From assembly GCA_008933995.1 (NCBI GenBank), contig WARS01000016.1:10061848-10125847 (forward strand): a stretch of 64,000 nt of DNA, given 5' to 3'. Source of the DNA: Datnioides undecimradiatus. Its lineage: Eukaryota; Chordata; Actinopteri; Lobotiformes; Datnioididae. Numbering within the stretch: position 1 is the first letter of the stretch; the number at the start of each line of letters is the position of its first letter. The notes under the pieces are model-generated. The model was not told the origin of the DNA and ran no database searches. It worked only from the letters and a program-made list of their open reading frames with translations. Made by a program: the position numbers and the translations under genes. Shown here piece by piece: positions 50,071-62,839 of the stretch.

Positions 50071-50384
50071 GCTCTGTGGCTCAGTGGGTAATGACGTCAG
50101 CTCAAAGCAAGCATTTAAATCTCAGCCCTGGTGCCTTTATTGTGAAGTTTGCATGTTCCTGCTGTGTTCCTGTTGGGTTTCCCTCCCAGGAGAGGTGAAT
50201 TGAAGATTTAAAACTCCCCATAAGTTTGTATTTCTTTGTCTGTTTATACATTAGCCTGCAGTGCACAAGCAACCTGCTCTGTCCAAGGTGTTCTACTTTT
50301 TCCTTTTTTGCCTTCCATAGAATCGGCTCAAGCACCCCTGTGACCCTGAAAATGAGTAAGCGGGTATGGAAAGTGAATTAATGC
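50071..50384 (+). mobile_element. Old, degenerate tRNA-derived SINE
   Basis: The head keeps an A-box-like TGGCTCAGTGGG (50077-50088); the B-box has decayed (ATTTAAATCTCAGC). The body keeps GAAGTTTGCATGTTC, TTGGGTTTCCCTCCCA, CAACCTGCTCTGTCCAAGGTG, TCGGCTCAAGCACCCCTGTGACCCTG and an ATGAGTAAGCGGGTATGGAAAG end, in the same order as the fresher copy at 42441. It is clearly an older insertion of the same or a sister family. Confidence 0.75.
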
Positions 50385-52451
50385 CGCTGCTGGTTGCACT
50401 GCACTGTCTCAACAAACGGCTCTGGGCTATTATTGTTTCTGTTTGCTCCAAACTGCTGCTGTGCTCAAATATTTCTGACCTGCATTCTTATACACAGCCT
50501 ATACATAACATAGTGAAGCTCTATAAACAATGGTAACTGCTTATGGGGATGTATGTTTGTGCATTGTACAGTTTCTGTTTCTGCCAACTATACATTAATA
50601 ACAGCACGGACTATCTAGGAGGTGTGTAGCCTGTTTTCCATTGTTTAATATTATATAGTATGTGTTTTTCAGGGAAATTTTTATCTATTTTCCAAAACTG
50701 TTTGACATTTATTCAAGAAATGTGGGACTTATTTATGGGGGAAAAAAAATGGTTCTCTCTTTCCATTAAATTAGAAGCTACAAATATCAAACCTCTTAAA
50801 TATGAATCCATGTTCATTTTGAATCAGACAGCACTTTTTTTTAAAAAGCGTCAGACTACAAATGCATAAGGTTTCTTCTGCGGTGACTCATCCAGATTAA
50901 AAAGATGGAAGAGGCTTTTGTTTTCAGTGATGAACAGAATGAATATGTGCCAAGAAGAGTGTTTGGAGACTGAGCATCTTTGTTTTTGTACGCGTTGTAA
51001 AGTTTTAACACTGGCTTTAGAGTGTTTTCTGTTTCTTTATAGTTTTAAATCAAATAATCCAGGCTGACTTGAAAGTGAGTGACACACATTGTTATAATGT
51101 GTGACTGTTTCAAGGCAACCCACGGGGACATCCTTAAAAAACACACCAGTGTTGCCAGCTTAGCAACTGTGATGCCAGATTTGATGACTTTGGCAACTTA
51201 ATTTTGCAAACAAGCCGGGTGATAAAGCTCTCCATTTTGGGGGGCATTTACTCTTCCCTGAGGAGAGTTGCTAATACAGCTCTGTGCTGTGCTGCGGCTT
51301 GGCACCGGGTTGACAGCTGCGTTCACTGAGTGGGAGAGAAAAGCAGCCATGAACACTCAACTGCATGGCAGCCAGACTGAAACAGGTAACTGACTGCATA
51401 GTATCCACGGAGGGATGTGAACACAGCATGGTTTGCTTCTTCTGGTCACTCATCAACAGTCAGTGACCAAGGCAGAGATACAAAGTCTTGTTTTTCAGTA
51501 AATAATATTGTTCAGTTGTTATTTCGTCTTAAGTTAAGAGGAAAAGATCAACAATATAAACCTTTTAATAGCCTACGTTCAGATTTCTACATGGGGCTGC
51601 TCACCATGTTGACCGCTAGTGATTCACACCCGAGTGTCTACTCACATTTTGCACACTCACCATATGCAACTAAACTCAACCTGCAAACTGAACATTTGCA
51701 AGTCTGAGTGGAATTTATGTTCACACAGTTGTTTGTTGTATTCTCAATCTATTCTTTCAATGCAAATATTTCAGACTATTCTGTGGATCATTTTGTATAC
51801 AGCAGCAGTATCACAGCATCCCCATGGGGATCTTTATAACTTCATCTTATTTCCAAATAAATTGCTCTAATATACAGTAACATTTTATGGATTTTACTTT
51901 AAAGAACTAGCTATACTTCTATTTCATCCATAATAGCCATTTAGCATGAAATGACCTGCATCTACAGAATAAAATAGCTTTATTGGAATCTAGAAATGTT
52001 TTCTGATATGGGGATGCATAAAAGACGCACACAGATAGACAAACAGGCTGATGACGGACAATGGGACGGATGAACAACAAGATTGATAACTGGAGAGAGA
52101 GAGACACAGAGAGTGAGACTGGCACGCATATGTGTGCACAAACAGATGGACAGACAGTTTGAACAGACAGACAGATAGACAGATGGTACGTCTATTAGGG
52201 AAAAGCAGGCTTTGATGAGATGGACAAACAGACTATCAGACTAGCAGACAGACATACCGACAGACAGAAACTCTACTGGGATGCTCTAAATGGGCGGACA
52301 GAAAAACATTGACATTCTGATGGAGAAATGGGGCTGTGATGCCCGGGGCAGGTGAAGAGAGGACGTCGTATCTCAGAAGACCATCGACATGAGGAAGGAC
52401 TCAACTTTAAAGTGTGTTTCCTATGCAGATGTGTGTGTGCTTGCTCACATG

Positions 52452-52453
<2 letters not shown>
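50385..52453. other. Non-coding DNA, block 10
   Basis: No exon recognised. The notable part is 52020-52275, rich in imperfect GACA/GATA words (see repeat entry). Confidence 0.55.
52075..52270 (+). repeat. Imperfect (GACA)n/(GATA)n region
   Basis: Scattered ACAGACAG, AGATAGACAGATGG, GACAGACAT and CAGACAGA words over about 200 bp suggest a decayed tetranucleotide repeat. Confidence 0.55.

Positions 52454-52499
<46 letters not shown>
52454..52499 (+). repeat. (TG)n microsatellite
   Basis: About 23 TG units; the longest perfect TG run in this part of the window. Confidence 0.95.
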
Positions 52500-52504
<5 letters not shown>

Positions 52505-54053
52505 GCAGTTTGCTTTTGTGTAGTCCCTGTGTGTGTATATGCATGTGTGTGTCCAATACTGCACTCTGGCCATTACCAAGGTACCAGATAAAAGTAGTGA
52601 ACATGCTGCCAAAACAAGGTGCTAAAAGACTAAAAATACTAATGGCAAAGGTTTTGTACACTCACACACAACCACATGCACAGCATAGACATGCACGTGC
52701 CTAGACACACACACTGACACACACACACACAGGGCAGAAGGACAACAGGGACATCTGTTCCACAGTTTTATCTCCTTTCTAGCAGAATGTTGTACAGGCA
52801 CACAGTGATGTATGAAGAGAGCAACAACTAACCTTATTTTACAAAATGTTGAACTCTTAAAAATGTCACCTTCTGCTTCCTTAGGCCCACTACGAATGAC
52901 AAATTTTATTCATTTAGTTCATCAAAAAGCCACACATGAGTACAGTATGAAATGGGTAAGGTAAGCAATATGAGGGGCATTAAGGGAGGCGGAATGTTTT
53001 TGCCGCTCAGCATAAAGTTTTGTTTTTTTGACCTTGCTGAATTTTGAAGCGTATAGTTTTGAGGCCTGTTCCTATTAAGCAAAAGCATAAACATCCATTT
53101 GAAGGCTTAATAGGGAGTCGTGGAACTGCTGCTTGTGTAGTGTGTGTGTATATGCGTGTACCGAGTCCCCCACAGGCCCTTAAGTGGTGTGTATTTATAG
53201 AGAGTGTGTCTCTCTCAGGCCCAGAGGCTGGTTATATGAGCCCCTTCTAATGGCTAGGAGGAGAGGAAACAGCCACAGTCATGTTCCCACAAAACACACA
53301 TATGCATGCACGCATACGAGCACGCGGACACATACACGGGGATTAGATAAGGCAGTTAGAAAGCTGCTGTTCTGTCCTCTCTTGGATAAACTCTGGCCTC
53401 TGAGGGTAAAACCCTGACCTTTTTTACATGAATAAAAATGATAGAGCAGGATTAGATCCATACTTTAAAAAAAATACATCTTCAACACACTGCAGTGCTG
53501 ATAAGAGGCAGAATTTAATTCAGTCTTATAATTTAATCTTGTTCATTCTTCTCTCATCCTGTATGGCTGGTGGTAGAGTGTAAGTGGCTTTAAGAGGCAG
53601 TAGGAGGGCAGGTTTGCTTCAGGCCAAATGGAAATTCTTGCATGCATCATTTTACCCACTTTACTATCCCTCCTCATGTGTTTTGCGGCCTGCAAACACA
53701 GGTGTTGCTGGTTCCTCTTGTCCTTCAGCTGCATCGGGGTTACATACAGTAAATGAGGAAAATGAAGAAAGAGAAGGGCCATATGGCTGTGTTTGGATCT
53801 GTACACAGGCCAGCCAGAGTATGCGCACGTGTGCGCGTGTTCGATGTGTGTGTGATCTGTACGCAGGCCAGGCAGCGCTGAAACAGCAGCAATTTAACTG
53901 ATGCTCCCACCATATGGTTGGAGTGATAGCATTAGAGAACCTGCGCTGAACCTGAAAAAGAGACAGAGAAGAGAAAGAGGGGGTAGGGTGGACCAGACCT
54001 AGAGGCCAGAATTTGTAGAGCAGCCCCATTATGGTACACTGGTATGCAAATCA

Positions 54054-54054
54054 T

Positions 54055-54084
<30 letters not shown>
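54054..54084 (+). repeat. (CA)n microsatellite
   Basis: About 15 CA units; faces a TG-rich stretch at 54229-54268 in inverted orientation. Confidence 0.92.
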
Positions 54085-54086
<2 letters not shown>

Positions 54087-54228
54087 ACAAACACAGGTGC
54101 GTGAGAACACACACGTGCACGAGATAATGTCCCTACAAGTGTGCAGGCACGTAAATGCAAATGAATGTGTGTGATCATCACGCTGACCAAAGTGTGCTTG
54201 CAGGGAAATACTCACAGGATTTGGCACA

Positions 54229-54268
54229 GGTGTGTATGTGTGTTTGTGTGTGTGCACGTGTGCATGTG
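54229..54268 (+). repeat. Interrupted (TG)n microsatellite
   Basis: TG units broken by TATG, TTTG and CACG words. Confidence 0.85.
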
Positions 54269-54420
54269 CGTGCACGCACACACACTACATGCAAAACCAG
54301 AAGAGCAGAGTTATCCTGTGTGTTTCAGCAATCTGGGTGATTTATGCGCTGAATACTGCAGTGTTTTAGGTAGGATCTCAGGGAATTCACAGCCATATGT
54401 CCTCATTTTCCTCCTTTTCT

Positions 54421-54421
<1 letters not shown>

Positions 54422-54461
<40 letters not shown>
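54422..54461 (+). repeat. (CA)n microsatellite
   Basis: About 20 perfect CA units after TTTTCTCT. Confidence 0.95.
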
Positions 54462-54463
<2 letters not shown>

Positions 54464-55800
54464 TAAAATACATACCCATATGCACACAAACTGTAGCACA
54501 CTCATGTACACAGACTCACACAAGCACACTATTTTCAGCTTAAAGGGCAAGGGCAAAAGAAGAGTGTGTGCAGGTTTGAGAGTGCGAAGCAGGGGGGATA
54601 AGGGCTATAAGGCAGACAGTCTGAATTTTCTGCTCCAGTTAGAGGGAAATTCTCTGCTCCTGCTTTGGGAGTCAATGGACAAGTGGGATGAAAGGACGAA
54701 AGGAGATAACATGGACGCTGGTATAATGGTGGTAAACTAGTGCAATTGACTGATAATGTTCCGTTCTTACAGCATGGCAGCATGTGTTGGGTGCGATGTC
54801 CGTGATGTGGGTGTGTAATGAAAATTTCAACGTGGACTCTAGTGCATCACCACATGGGCCAGCCAAATGGCAAACAAGGACTGACATGTGAACATCAAAT
54901 GCAATTAATTCTATTCAGATACAATCCTACAAAATTGGTCAATTAAAGCCACTAAAGTCTATAGAAGATTATGGAATTATAATATGATATTATAAAATGA
55001 TAAATGGTAACTAAATTAAGGGCTTCAGGAAATACATTTTTTGTACTTTTTTATGGTGTTTCCCACCACAGTAATGCATGTCTCTCTCAAACAAACAGAA
55101 CAAACAGACTGTAAAGTGTTTCTCTCAAGTGCATTTTCCTTTTGTCCTTGTAAAAACTTTGTCGTCCCAGATGGATAATGCCATCCAAATAATGGAAATT
55201 CAGCTTTAAGAGTCACTGGTGGTGGCTAACAGCACATTTTCAGTGCAGTCCTGCTGTGTAATAAAGCACCTCATCTGCCGCATACAGAACACAGAAATAT
55301 GATCAATAATGCATTTCTGGTTTAATTGTTTATTTGTGTAGTAAAAAATGAAACTGGTTAAATAACATGCTTAAGAAAAAAATTTCTGTAAAGAAAACAT
55401 GTGGGGACCATTATCCAATTCCCCCTCTTATTCACAAGGTATATATGCGTATTTTATCTGAATGCTGTGCTGAATATATTTAGCTTTATGAAGTCAACAG
55501 TTCCTGTAAGGACTGGATGAGTGGTGAAGGACCAGAAGGAACAAACTTCATTTAGTTTATTGCTCTTTTTACTTGACAAAACCATTGGCTAGTGGAAAAA
55601 AATATAAAGTAAATGTATATAAACAAGCTGGTCTAAAGAAACTCAGAAATCAACCAAACCAAAACTTGGCTTGGTTCAGTCAGTCCATGGTGGTTGGGCT
55701 GCTGCCACACACTGCCCACGACTTTACTGATTGGCACTTAACTCCAAATATATAAGTTGCAGTAGACAATATGCATGAATTGAACATGAAAACCTGCTGC

Positions 55801-56092
55801 CACTATGTGCGCTGCACTGCCTCGCTCCACCAAGCCTCTCCAACAAAGCCACAATGGTAGAGGAAGGGGTCAGTTATTCTGAGAAACATTGCGCCTCGTA
55901 GGGCCTGCCCTCCATGGCAAGAACCTCGCTGAAACTCCGATCCCTCTAGCCGTGACTCGTCTTCACAAAGATGCCCCTCCAGCGTTTTGTGGCCCCAGGG
56001 CAGAGCGCCCCAGGCTTCAGAGGCAGCTGCGATGCTGTCGAACTCTGGGATGAGAGGATTGTACACCACAAACACCGCTGTGCCCCTTCTAA
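55801..56092. other. CpG-rich patch of unknown nature, open on the minus strand
   Basis: About 290 bp with roughly 15 CpGs (TGCGCTGC, GCGCCTCG, CCGTGACTCG, GCAGCTGCGATGCTGTCG) inside AT-rich, CpG-poor DNA. The minus strand has an uninterrupted 90-codon frame whose product (motifs VVYNPLIPEFDS, EAWGALPWGHKTLEG, FQRGSCHGGQ) I do not recognise. It could be a fragment of a mobile element, a worn gene copy or an isolated exon. No convincing splice sites were found. Confidence 0.35.
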
Positions 56093-59000
56093 AGTTATTC
56101 CCAACTATTTGTCATCATGCAAAAGCCTAGTTTTCTTCCAACTGATAAACCGAATTTCAATATGCTAAAAGGTTATCATGAAGGTTTTACCCAGTGTTAC
56201 CAAAACCCCCTACCCCTGTTTACCCCCGACTATTAAACAGGAAGCTCAGAAACAGAAAACAACAAAATTAGTCCATAATAATCTCTTACCATATCCTCCA
56301 TGTAGAAACACCACCGAGAATGATTATTCTGATTACACTAATTTATTCTAATTACAGTCTAAGTTGTTTAAAGTAATCCCCTCCATGCTTTATTCAATAT
56401 GGTACAGTCACACTCACACTCTGAAGTCCATTGAGGAAGGGGACAATTCTAACTTTGCTTCGCTGCCCACCCCAAACTGATATTATGCCAGGAGGATGGA
56501 ATATATATATCAGACCTGCAGAAACTGGAGTGTGTGTTTGGCCAGTGTGCAACCTACTGTTATAGTGCATGGGTTAGCACCGTGACAGTTTCAACACAAC
56601 TTATTTTAAATTAGCCAAACTCTTCAGTCCAGTCGTGCCAGCTTGCAGGTGCAAATGAGGTTTGTGGCACAGCTGTCCAAAAAGTACAGACCTACAGGAA
56701 TTAAAATGTCAAGAGAGGAGGAACTGGGATGAAACATCAATGAATGGAACAGAGAGTGGTGCAGCGATATGGAGAGCAGGAAGTGTAAATGAAGAGCAGT
56801 CTCCCCAACATGAGTCAAGTCAAGTACACCAACCATCCTGAAACTACTGAGAGGGCAGTGTAGGGTGTGTATGTGTGTGTGCACGCCTGTGTGCATCAAG
56901 GTTTTTCAGAAAGTGTAAGTCACCTTGACTGTGTGCACAACCCAACCGTTATTTTCATTCTTCTGGCAGACAGTCAGGACCAACTCTCACAGGAGAGACA
57001 GCCATGACTTTTGAGAGCTGTAGGCATCTTCATCTGAATTTCCAAGTGTTACAAGAGGCTACATGATGTCAGATTATGTTGTTTGTGTGTGTCTTTGCTG
57101 GAGCAAGATGGATTAGCCCCTAATTTAACCCGTCCTAGTGAAAACACAAACTGACAGCGAGGCTCCCTGAGAGAGATGCTGAGAGGAAGAGATCTGAGGT
57201 TGAATTCTATTATTGAAATCATATACCGTCTTAATATTGAAATTGTATCTACATTCTGAGAGCCATCATCTTCCATCTCTCTAACTCTTGCTCTGTCTTC
57301 CCCTCTTTGCCCTCTTCCCCCTTTTCACCTCCTACTTTCTCAAAGGAGAGCTGACAGACTTGGAGTGCAGGCTGGGGCAGACAGAGAAACAGTTCATTTG
57401 GATGGAGAAAGACTGAGAGTGGGAAAAAGAACTTAAATGGAAAGAAATGAAAAGGAGAAGAAAGGGAGGAAAATCTCAAAATTGTTTCTGCTCATCTATC
57501 TCAGTGCATTCCACTCCTCCTCAATCGCCTTTGCTCCTCCCTGCCTCTGTCCCTTTCTTCTTCTGTTCCTTCTGAAGTCTGAAATCTCTAAGGACGCTCG
57601 CTCGTAAGGCCTAATTTATTTACCACCGCCACCCCAGCTGTATCACTTCGTCATTAATTTACCAATGTCACATTTGTGTGAGCAGTTGGACACCAGCCCA
57701 TGCCATGCTGCAGCTACACAGGACATGCATGCAGTGAATCTCATCCATAAACATGTACTCTATTATTACCATTCCCTGCAGAGTTAAGGCACTTGCTATG
57801 AACCACTAATGAGCCCCGATATGACCTATATATTTAAATCATAGATGTACTTCTGCTATCAGCTGTTTTGGCCATTACCATGAATCTGCCTCATTTGCTC
57901 TTACACACTGCTACATGGGTCTAATGTGCTTTTTTTTCCATTTGTTTTACATGACCACTTTCCATGAATGCGAGAGGCCTTCAAGTTTGCATTCCGAGAA
58001 TTTAGACAAATGAGTGCACCACAAACACACAGTGATGATGAGGTGTATAAATTAATCACCGCTATGATTACAGAGATTGGGCTGTGCCATCCATGGTGAT
58101 TATAGATGTATGTAAGACAGATACCTGCTGCTTGTGTGTGTGTGCTCAGGGAGATAAGGGAAAAGGTGTGTGTGTGTGGTGTGTGTTTGAGAGTGTAGTA
58201 TCCAAATCTTCACAGCTCACTTGCCCACTAAATATTCAGGCAAGTATTACATTGATTTTGCATCACTGGAATAACAAAGTACATTCCAGCTCATTAGGAT
58301 GGTCACATCAAACACATACATTTATGATGAAAGAAGATATTAAAATCTTGATGGAAAGCCTTCAATAATACAATGGCGTAATGAAGCAATAATTCTCAAA
58401 GCAGGACAGGTCTTCTCCAAAATTTCAAAAGAACTTAATTTATTAATCAATAATCATCGAAAGTTCATTTTGTTCTTTAAAAAAAATATTTAATGTGTGT
58501 TGGTGGTAGCAGTGGAGAAATACTCAGCCTAAATGCTTTTGAAGAGCATCATGGAGGGAGGAGGAAAGTGGTCGATAGCTTCATGGGGCTGGGCTTAATG
58601 AGATGAAACTGTGATAACTTGCTGTAATGTAACCTCTGTCCATGCAAAATGTGCAAGTTAGGGCTGTGCAGTATGGCCAAAATCTCATATCTCAACACAG
58701 GTTATTTTGTATCCAGGTAAAAATGCATAGTCACATTATAGCTGATTTTCTAATATAAAATATTAATGTGGTCTAGGGCCTGTTGGAATGCTTGATATGA
58801 TTCTTGCATAGGTGATAAAAGAGATTACTGAAGTTTGAGTCTGTTGTGGGGATCGGCTTGTGGTATTAGTATCAGAAGCAGAAAAGCTTTTAGGGCGAAT
58901 TCCCTGTTTTGTCTTGCTTGATAGGAGTCTGTCTCCTGTATGTAACCACGTGTTCTTTGTGACGTTCACTCTCCTCCGTTTTGTTTATGCTGCATTCATG

Positions 59001-60128
59001 CAAATGTCCTGCCTGTCATTTTTCTACTGTCACAGGATATTTATCATTATATCACACTGTCTGAGGTCAAGGTGCATCTGTAACATGAGATCTGCTCGGT
59101 GGACATTTCAGTGTAATTTCATCCTCAGTGGGGTGCATCGTTCATGTAAAGGTGTAGAAGTACCGCTCTGTGTTGTGAGCTTACAAAAGGCCTCAGGTAA
59201 ATAGAGAGATCTTTATATCTTTTTCAGGCTGCAGACTGACAGAGGTTAAAGATGCATTCGCAGTTGATCTGACAGGGTCAACGCATTTTGTCTGACCAGA
59301 CTTCAAAGATGTTCCTCCTGACCATGGATGAATGTGTTCAACAATTCATATGCTGCTCTGCTTTGGTGAACATGACTTTCTGTCCTGGGCGGGGATTGGT
59401 TTTTTGGGGTTTTTTTTTTTTACTGGCCAGTTATTTATTGGATATTTAAATGACCAGTCTAATAAAAGACAGACACAGAGCACAAGTAAGGGAACAAGAG
59501 AAGGCTGAAGAAGATTAAACCTGTTTATTATTTTGTGTCAAGTGATTGTGTGTAATTCTGGTTTAGTGGGGTTGAGCTTGATGGAGCAACTGAAGATCCC
59601 GATGAGCAATGCTGAGCTGTGACGGTCGGCAGGCACTGTTCACTCAAGGTTTCTTGTGCAACAGAAATAAAATGAAATGAATCAGAGCTGAATTATGCTG
59701 TTGTTTTATTTCTGATTGCACTGTGATTTCTTTTTATGTTGACTGCGGTTAAAATTATAGCAAATACACTCTTGTTATGAATAAGCAACTAAAACACTTT
59801 GGTTGATTTTCTGTTCCTTTGTGCCAGCAGTGAGCATTTTACGTCACAGCACTCCTTATTATTTCCTGGACTCGTTCTTGTTTGGTAGGATACCTAAAGA
59901 TATAACAACAATGTTTCGCTTTTGCTTGTTACATTATTTATGTTCCATTAGACCTTACTGACATTATTATGTTCACTACACCTTAATGACCATACAGCAT
60001 GGGCAAGTGGAATTTACGAACAAATATGAACTCTCCTAATAGCTGCACTGCTTGATATAGTAAAGCAGAAAAGTGGCTTTGAGCACACATTCAACGTAAA
60101 CATGGGCATGTGTGTGTGTGCATGTGTA

Positions 60129-60130
<2 letters not shown>
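56093..60130. other. Non-coding DNA, block 12
   Basis: No exon recognised. Pyrimidine-rich DNA lies at 57275-57340 and 57480-57570. A non-repetitive stretch at about 57595-57720 (TAAGGCCTAATTTATTTACC, GTCATTAATTTACCAATG, CATGCCATGCTGCAGC) looks like conserved regulatory DNA but is untested. A short TG run lies at 58134-58180. Confidence 0.5.
58659..58790. mobile_element. Possible fragment of a dispersed fish repeat
   Basis: The start AGGGCTGTGCAGTATGGCCA with CTCATATCTCAA downstream resembles a repeat head often seen in fish genomes (GGGCTGTGCGATATGGCC...ATATC). I recall the pattern but not the family name. The rest is not recognisable. Confidence 0.25.

Positions 60131-60131
<1 letters not shown>

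Positions 60132-60168
<37 letters not shown>
60132..60168 (+). repeat. (TG)n microsatellite
   Basis: About 18 TG units. Confidence 0.94.
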
Positions 60169-60171
<3 letters not shown>

Positions 60172-60288
60172 AGATTTGCCAGGACAGAAGAAAGCATGTG
60201 TGAGAGAGAGCAAGATGGGAAGGGTTAAATATTTAATTATTCTTACTATCCTCTGCACTGAAGATCCTCCATTACTGATGTTACCAGG

Positions 60289-60313
60289 TTGTGTGTGTGT
60301 GTGTGTGTGTGTG
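60289..60313 (+). repeat. (TG)n microsatellite
   Basis: About 12 TG units, direct repeat of the tract 120 bp earlier. Confidence 0.92.
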
Positions 60314-61200
60314 AGGCGGTGCATTATTTACATTATGTACCTGCATGTCTATTTGTCTGTTAAATCTTTAAATAAAAAAATAAAACCCAGAAAGGAAACA
60401 GAGTGATAGAGTGGGTAGGATGGTGTTTGACGGATGATAAAACTCAAGGACAAAACCAGATTCTACTCTAGTTTCCTGGGTATCCTTACATCATCTTGTC
60501 CTTCGAAGGCTGCATCATTGTTTGAACAATAGTAATTAAACCCCTGTGATACTGTGAATTTTCCTCCATGGCTACGGTGCTTATTGCTTGAATAGTCACT
60601 CTCAACTGGTTTGTATATTTTCAGTGTTTTCTCAGACACATCAGGAGTCATGCATCCTGTTGCAGTGGAAAGCTTTTGCTCACACAACTGTTACCACAAC
60701 GCTATTGCTCCTGATATTGTATGCATATTAATTTGGTATGCCTGTGAGTGATTTTCTTTGAGAGCAGCACTTTAAAAAAAAATCAACAGTCTAATCTCAG
60801 GACGATTCCCTCTCATTTGGCACTGGTAATTAATTCATTGTATCTCTGTCCAAAGTAGCCATTATAAATTGCCAGAGAGAATTTTTGAAATCCAACCCAC
60901 TCAACTGCCCCGGGCTTTCTAAGTGAGACACCAGTCAATACAGCTGAGCGAGTGTTTGTGTGTCACAAAGGTGAAAATCTACATTTATACCAGAGGACAG
61001 TTTTTAACTGACAGTGAAGAATTGCTGAAAGTCTTAATGCATACAGGGCACACGTAAACAAGGAAGGCAAGTGTCTGCACGCACACGCCAAAACACATTT
61101 TTTCAACAAATGATGCCAAATTCTTCTCTTTCACCCTAATAAAATGTACGCAGTGTTACTTCAGACAGTTTTGTGTTTCTGAGTAATGCTGCATGCCTGC

Positions 61201-61204
<4 letters not shown>

Positions 61205-61250
<46 letters not shown>
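61205..61250 (+). repeat. (TG)n microsatellite
   Basis: About 23 TG units followed by CGCGTGTG, an alternating purine-pyrimidine extension with Z-DNA potential. Confidence 0.95.
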
Positions 61251-61254
<4 letters not shown>

Positions 61255-62799
61255 TGTGATCTGCATGTGTGTGGGCATCGATGTCACAGCGGCAGGCGGG
61301 GAGGTGTTGATAACTTATTTGGCATTTTGACAGTGATAAAGGACATTTGTTGCCCTTAGCAATGCAGAAAAACACGCACAACCATACACATTTACACTAA
61401 ATATGTGGCAGCTACATTTTTTTTAAATAAAATGAGCGCATGGATTTAAAAACATCTGTACGTCAACAAAAGAAAGTCTCTACTTCGCCCACGTCCTACT
61501 GAAATAATTCTGGGGGATGTACCATTCTTTGACAGGAAGCTGCTACAGTATGGACAATGAAGTAAAGCCTCCAGCAGCAACATTTCCTCAGTCTTAGACT
61601 TTGTGGACTGCAACAGCACTCTCTCACACAGAGATGCACACACACAAACACATGAGCCAATTCTGTACACATACTTTCACCCACACCACTCCACATCACT
61701 AAGGCATGTTGTAGCATGCATAATCATTACATCCTCTGGGCAACAAAACAATTAAACAGAAGGAGATGCTTCATTGATCACAATTGTTCCTGTAGGGCTC
61801 AAAGATGGATGCAAATGAAGCTTTTCTGTGTCAGCGCTGAATGTTTGGCTGTATGTGCGTTTGTGTACATATTTGGGTGTCACTGTGTCACTGTGAGCAA
61901 GAGAGGGAATTAAATTCTCTCTGTATCTTCAAAGCATTTGATAGTGGAAGAGTTGCACGCCCACCCAGATGAAAGTGACACTGGTGACAACTGCACCACA
62001 AGGCACGCAGACGCACTAGCATACACACTGTAAGTGCAACCTGCTGCATGCAACAAGAAAGATTACGAGAAACGGGAAAGAAAGAAATACTGATCAGAAA
62101 GTCAAAGGAAATGTAGAACAGAATATTAAAGAAAAGACAAATAAATGTTGTCCCAGAGCACGCACAGCATGAAAAGACACAAACTCAGTGGGTGTATTAA
62201 AACATCAGTCACATAATATTTACCATCGTCTCCCTGTTTGCATGTCCCAGCTAAGATTACTGCATTTTTTGATTTATTTTAATCAGGGTGAGCTTTTTCT
62301 CATGTTTGTCATTTTAGTGGGCTTGCTATCCCACTCACTGAAACACTTGCTGAGTGTTATCACAGAGGGGTTCTGTCGCAGTCAGATGCAGAGAAACAGG
62401 AGCCCACTCTCTCCTTATCTGAAATCTCACACACACAATCGAAGCCCCCTCATGTCGAGAGCACTTTAGAGAAAGTGTTGCACATTATTTACTCATTACA
62501 TGACAAGTTACAACTGTTTAGAGTTTTCTTGATGCCGTTTTGAGTTTGTGCGGTTCTTTTCCGTCTTTCTTTTGATGGTTGTGTGTCTGTTTGGTCCCTT
62601 CTCCACCTTCCCTGTTGATTCTGATCTGAGATGAACCCTTATCCGATTGGATCTTTCTTGCTCCCAGGGGGAGGGTCTGGAAATAGGCTTATCCTCTGAT
62701 TGGATCGTTTGCCCCTGAGGGAAGGATACAAGGGAGGTCAAAGAGAAAACCACGCTATCTTTTGGCTAGCACAGACAGGGGTCCTGCATTAACTAGCAC

Positions 62800-62834
<35 letters not shown>
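62800..62834 (+). repeat. (CA)n microsatellite
   Basis: About 17 CA units with one CG interruption near the start. Confidence 0.94.

Positions 62835-62839
<5 letters not shown>

Larger units (their letters stand above)
52500..55800. other. Microsatellite-dense non-coding DNA, block 11
   Basis: Between 52454 and 54530 there are at least six TG/CA tracts, including CA at 52683-52732 (interrupted). Open frames here are Cys/Val/His/Thr-rich and are repeat artefacts. From 54800 to 55800 the DNA is AT-rich with nothing recognised. Confidence 0.6.

Noticed and set aside
51919-52125. Ser/Leu/Val-rich minus-strand frame
   Set aside because: It comes from GACA/AGAC simple repeat, not from a gene.
54165-54740. 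191-codon plus-strand frame
   Set aside because: It crosses two CA/TG microsatellites (Cys/Val and His/Thr runs) and has no recognisable domain.
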